Assembly (NCBI RefSeq): GCF_004341245.1
Contig: NZ_SLWY01000007.1
Coordinates: 124,001 to 188,000 of the forward strand
Direction of reading: 5' to 3'
DNA: 64,000 nt
Source: Plasticicumulans lactativorans
GTDB lineage: Bacteria > Pseudomonadota > Gammaproteobacteria > Competibacterales > Competibacteraceae
Below are positions 61,203-64,000 of this stretch, piece by piece; the first letter of the stretch is position 1, and every line of letters starts with the position of its first letter. Under the pieces are notes generated by a model that worked only from the letters and a program-made list of their open reading frames with translations, was not told the origin of the DNA and searched no databases. The translations under genes and the position numbers were made by a program.

Positions 61203-64000
61203 CTAGCTCAGCACCACCATCAGGTCCTTGGCGTCGACCTGGCTGCCGACGGCGACGTGGACGTCCTTGACGGTGCCGGCGCGCTCGGCGCGGATCACGG
61301 TCTCCATCTTCATCGCCTCGATCGACAGCAGCGCATCGCCGCGCTCGACCTTGAGCCCCGGGCGCACCGCGACGCTGACCACCAGCCCGGGCATCGGCGC
61401 GGCGACATGGTGAGGGTTGCCGTCCTCGGCCTTGAGATGGACCTTGAGCTTCGACTCCATCCCCTTCTGCACCACGCGCACGGTGCGCTGCTGGCCGTTC
61501 AGTTCGAAGAACACCTTGCGGCAGCCCTCGTCGTCGGGCTCGCTGACGGCGAGGTAGCGGATCACCAGGGTCTTGCCCTGGTCGATGTCGACGGCGATCT
61601 CGCTGCCGCGCTCCATGCCGTAGAAGAACACCGGCGTCGGCAGCACGCTGAGGTTGCCGTACTGGCTGCGACCCTTGGCGTAGTCGGTGAACACCTTCGG
61701 GTACATCAGGTAGGAGGCGAGGTCGGTCTCGGCGATCTCGCGGCCGCTCTTGGCCGTGGCCTCGGCGCGCACGGCCTCGAGGTCGGCCGGCGGCAGATCG
61801 GCGCCGGGGCGCACGCTGAGCGGGCTGCCGCCCTGCAGCACCTTCTTCGACAGCTCCGGCGGGAAGCCGCCCGGCGGCTGGCCGAGGTCGCCGTGGAAGA
61901 GCTGCACCACCGACTCGGGGAAGGCGATCTCGCGCTCGGGGTCGGTGACGTCGGCGGGCTTCAGGCCCTGCGTGACCATCATCAGCGCCATGTCGCCGAC
62001 CACCTTGGAGGTGGGCGTGACCTTGACGATGTCGCCGAACAGCTCGTTGACCTGGGCGTAGGCTTCGGCGACCTCGGGCCAGCGGTGGTCGATGCCGAGC
62101 GAGCGCGCCTGCTCGCGCAGGTTGGTGTACTGGCCGCCGGGCATGGCGTGGCGGTAGACGTCGCTGGTGCCGGCGCGGATGTCGCTCTCGAAGCCGGTGT
62201 AGAAGCGCCGCACGCCCTCCCAGTAGTGCGAGATCGCGCGCAGCGCGCCGCGGTCGATGCCGGGGTCGCGCTCGGTGTCGGCGATCGCGGCGACGATCGA
62301 GCCGAGGTTGGGCTGCGAGGTCAGCCCGCTCATCGCGTCCATCGCGCCGTCGACGGCGTCGCAGCCGGCCTCGACTGCGGCGAGCACGCTGGCCGCGGCG
62401 ATGCCCGAGGTGTCGTGGGTGTGGAAGTGCAGCGGCAGGCCGACCTCCTCGCGCAGCGTCGTCACCAGCCTGCGGATCGCCGCCGGGCGGGCGACGCCGG
62501 CCATGTCCTTGATCGCCAGCGTGTGCGCGCCGGCGGCCTCGAGCGCCTTGGCCATCTTCACGTAGTAGGCGAGGTCGTACTTGTTCGGCCCCGGCGTGAG
62601 CATGTCGCCGGTGTAGCAGATGGTCGCCTCGCAGAGCTTGCCGTTCTCGCACACGGCGTCCATCGCCACGCGCATGTTCTCGACCCAGTTCAGCGAGTCG
62701 AACACGCGGAACACGTCCATGCCGGCCTCGGCCGCGGTCTTCACGAAGTGGCGCACGACGTTGTCGGGGTAGCTGGTGTAGCCGACCGCGTTGGCGCCGC
62801 GCAGCAGCATCTGGAACAGGATGTTGGGGATCTTCGCGCGCAGCACGCCGAGGCGCTCCCACGGGTCCTCGCGCAGGAAGCGCATGGCGACGTCGAAGGT
62901 CGCCCCGCCCCAGCATTCGAGCGAGAACAGCTCCGGCAGCAGCGCCGCGTAGTGCGGGGCGATCGCCCACATGTCGGCCGAGCGCATGCGCGTGGCGAGC
63001 AGCGACTGGTGGGCGTCGCGCATCGTGGTGTCGGTGAGCAGCACGCGCTGCTCGGCGCGCATCCACTGCGCGAAGGCCGCCGGGCCGAGTTCGAGCAGGC
63101 GGTCGCGGCTGCCCGGGCGCGGCGCGCCGGCGAGCGCCGACGGCAGCGGCGCCGGCTGGCGGCTCTCGGCGGCGGCGCGGCCCTCGACCTCGGGGTTGCC
63201 GTTGACGGTGACCTCGCCGATGAAGCGCAGCAGCCGCGTCGCGCGGTCGCGGCGGCGGGCGAAGTGGAACAGCTCCGGGGTCTCGTCGATGAAGCGGGTG
63301 ATGTAGCTGCCGTCGCGGAACTGCGGGTGGTTGATGACGTTTTCGAGGAAGGCGAGGTTGGTCGACAGCCCGCGGATGCGGAACTCGCGCAGCGCGCGGT
63401 CCATGCGCCGGATCGCCTCGTCGGGGCTCGCGCCCGAGGCGGTGACCTTGACCAGCAGCGAGTCGTAGTACGGCGTGATCACCGCGCCCGAGTACGCGGT
63501 GCCGCCGTCGAGGCGGATGCCGAAGCCGGCGGCGCTGCGGTAGGCGGTGATGCGCCCGTAGTCGGGGGTGAAGCCGTTCTCCGGGTCCTCGGTGGTCACG
63601 CGCGCCTGCAGCGCGTGGCCGTTCAGGCGGATGTCGGCCTGCGCCGGCACGCCGCTCTCCGGGGTACCGATCGCCGCGCCCTCGCAGACGCGGATCTGCG
63701 CCTTGATCAGGTCGATGCCGGTGACCTGCTCGGTGACGGTGTGCTCGACCTGGATGCGCGGGTTGACCTCGATGAAGTAGAACCGGCCGGTGTCGGCGTC
63801 CATCAGGAACTCGACGGTGCCGGCGGCCGAGTAGCCCACGGCGCGGGCCAGGCGCAGCGCCGACTCACACAGCTCGGCGCGGGTGGCGGCATCGAGGTAG
63901 GGCGCCGGCGCGCGCTCGACCACCTTCTGGTTGCGCCGCTGCACCGTGCAGTCGCGCTCGAACAGGTGCACGACGTTGCCGTGGCGGTCGCCCAGCACCT
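61203..64000 (-). CDS. pyc: pyruvate carboxylase, single chain (partial, 5' end outside window)
   Basis: This is the C-terminal about 930 residues of a pyruvate carboxylase. The first seen part is the biotin carboxylase domain (FIEVNPRIQVEHTVTEQVTG), then the carboxyltransferase (LLTDTTMRDAHQSLLATRM with metal-binding residues; HFHTHDTSGIAAAS), the PYC allosteric/linker region, and the biotinyl domain with the target Lys in IEAMKMETVIRA near the C-terminus. It carboxylates pyruvate to oxaloacetate for anaplerosis. The first biotin carboxylase residues lie beyond the window. Confidence 0.97.
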   Translation of the reverse strand, partial: VLGDRHGNVVHLFERDCTVQRRNQKVVERAPAPYLDAATRAELCESALRLARAVGYSAAGTVEFLMDADTGRFYFIEVNPRIQVEHTVTEQVTGIDLIKAQIRVCEGAAIGTPESGVPAQADIRLNGHALQARVTTEDPENGFTPDYGRITAYRSAAGFGIRLDGGTAYSGAVITPYYDSLLVKVTASGASPDEAIRRMDRALREFRIRGLSTNLAFLENVINHPQFRDGSYITRFIDETPELFHFARRRDRATRLLRFIGEVTVNGNPEVEGRAAAESRQPAPLPSALAGAPRPGSRDRLLELGPAAFAQWMRAEQRVLLTDTTMRDAHQSLLATRMRSADMWAIAPHYAALLPELFSLECWGGATFDVAMRFLREDPWERLGVLRAKIPNILFQMLLRGANAVGYTSYPDNVVRHFVKTAAEAGMDVFRVFDSLNWVENMRVAMDAVCENGKLCEATICYTGDMLTPGPNKYDLAYYVKMAKALEAAGAHTLAIKDMAGVARPAAIRRLVTTLREEVGLPLHFHTHDTSGIAAASVLAAVEAGCDAVDGAMDAMSGLTSQPNLGSIVAAIADTERDPGIDRGALRAISHYWEGVRRFYTGFESDIRAGTSDVYRHAMPGGQYTNLREQARSLGIDHRWPEVAEAYAQVNELFGDIVKVTPTSKVVGDMALMMVTQGLKPADVTDPEREIAFPESVVQLFHGDLGQPPGGFPPELSKKVLQGGSPLSVRPGADLPPADLEAVRAEATAKSGREIAETDLASYLMYPKVFTDYAKGRSQYGNLSVLPTPVFFYGMERGSEIAVDIDQGKTLVIRYLAVSEPDDEGCRKVFFELNGQQRTVRVVQKGMESKLKVHLKAEDGNPHHVAAPMPGLVVSVAVRPGLKVERGDALLSIEAMKMETVIRAERAGTVKDVHVAVGSQVDAKDLMVVLS

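Overview
The window is very GC-rich, gene-dense bacterial chromosome. Several features point to a Gram-negative proteobacterium: a lipid A late-acyltransferase-type protein, lipoproteins, a hemC-hemD-hemX-hemY cluster, a PEP-CTERM sorted protein and LysR regulators. A beta- or gammaproteobacterium is likely, but no rRNA or tRNA gene is present to fix the taxon. Codons end almost entirely in G or C. Stretches near 17.0-18.5 kb, 41.9-43.8 kb and 54.2-55.1 kb look less GC-biased and hold the least recognisable content.

Layout. 1-3.6 kb (minus): two glycosyltransferases (the first cut by the window edge), a YbaY-like lipoprotein and an LpxL/HtrB-family acyltransferase. 3.7-8.05 kb (plus): hemC, hemD, hemX and hemY, with two 4-bp ATGA overlaps, closed by a 17-bp perfect hairpin. 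8.2-13.6 kb (minus): a TrhA/hemolysin III membrane protein, a class V aminotransferase coupled to a mutarotase, a LysE-type exporter and a two-subunit aconitase X dehydratase. 13.8-25.1 kb: an amino-acid catabolic region. It has a ThDP decarboxylase resembling AruI, an aldehyde dehydrogenase, a LysR regulator, guanidinobutyrase (GbuA), an APC permease, and dadA-ridA-dadX. Together these could take L-arginine through D-arginine and 2-ketoarginine to GABA and urea. An unrelated membrane protein of unknown family sits inside this region.

25.1-29.7 kb (minus): a run led by a well-preserved fluoride riboswitch and crcB, then DUF190, a MoxR ATPase, a DUF58 protein, a multi-span membrane protein and a DUF4129-type protein. 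29.9-32.6 kb: a PEP-CTERM protein and an RhlE-type DEAD-box helicase with an RGG-like tail. 32.7-37.1 kb (minus): a 1468-residue protein joining about 13 YCF48-type beta-propeller repeats to a KAP-family P-loop NTPase. Its predicted topology puts the propeller outside the inner membrane and the NTPase inside, which makes it the strongest candidate for an undescribed system. 37.2-41.9 kb (minus): an aldo/keto reductase, a secreted protein, and a chromate operon chrB-chrA-rhodanese-ChrB domain preceded by a 29-bp tandem repeat.

42-43.7 kb (minus): an OST-HTH/LOTUS protein and a vapBC-like toxin-antitoxin pair with its own tandem operator-like repeat. 43.8-50.4 kb (plus): a small membrane protein and a double-length UvrA (1927 residues, four ABC ATPase cores). 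50.4-57.1 kb: an LTA-synthase-like sulfatase-fold protein, a spermidine-synthase-like methyltransferase-fold protein, a transglutaminase-like protein, a roughly 970-bp gene-free stretch, a DUF4239 membrane protein and a ferritin-VIT1 iron transporter. 57.1-60.2 kb: inverted short palindromic repeats, then ohr, pirin and doxX divergent from a LysR gene. 60.2-64 kb (minus): a protein with a cytidine-deaminase-like HAE/CxxC signature and the 3' part of a single-chain pyruvate carboxylase that runs off the window.
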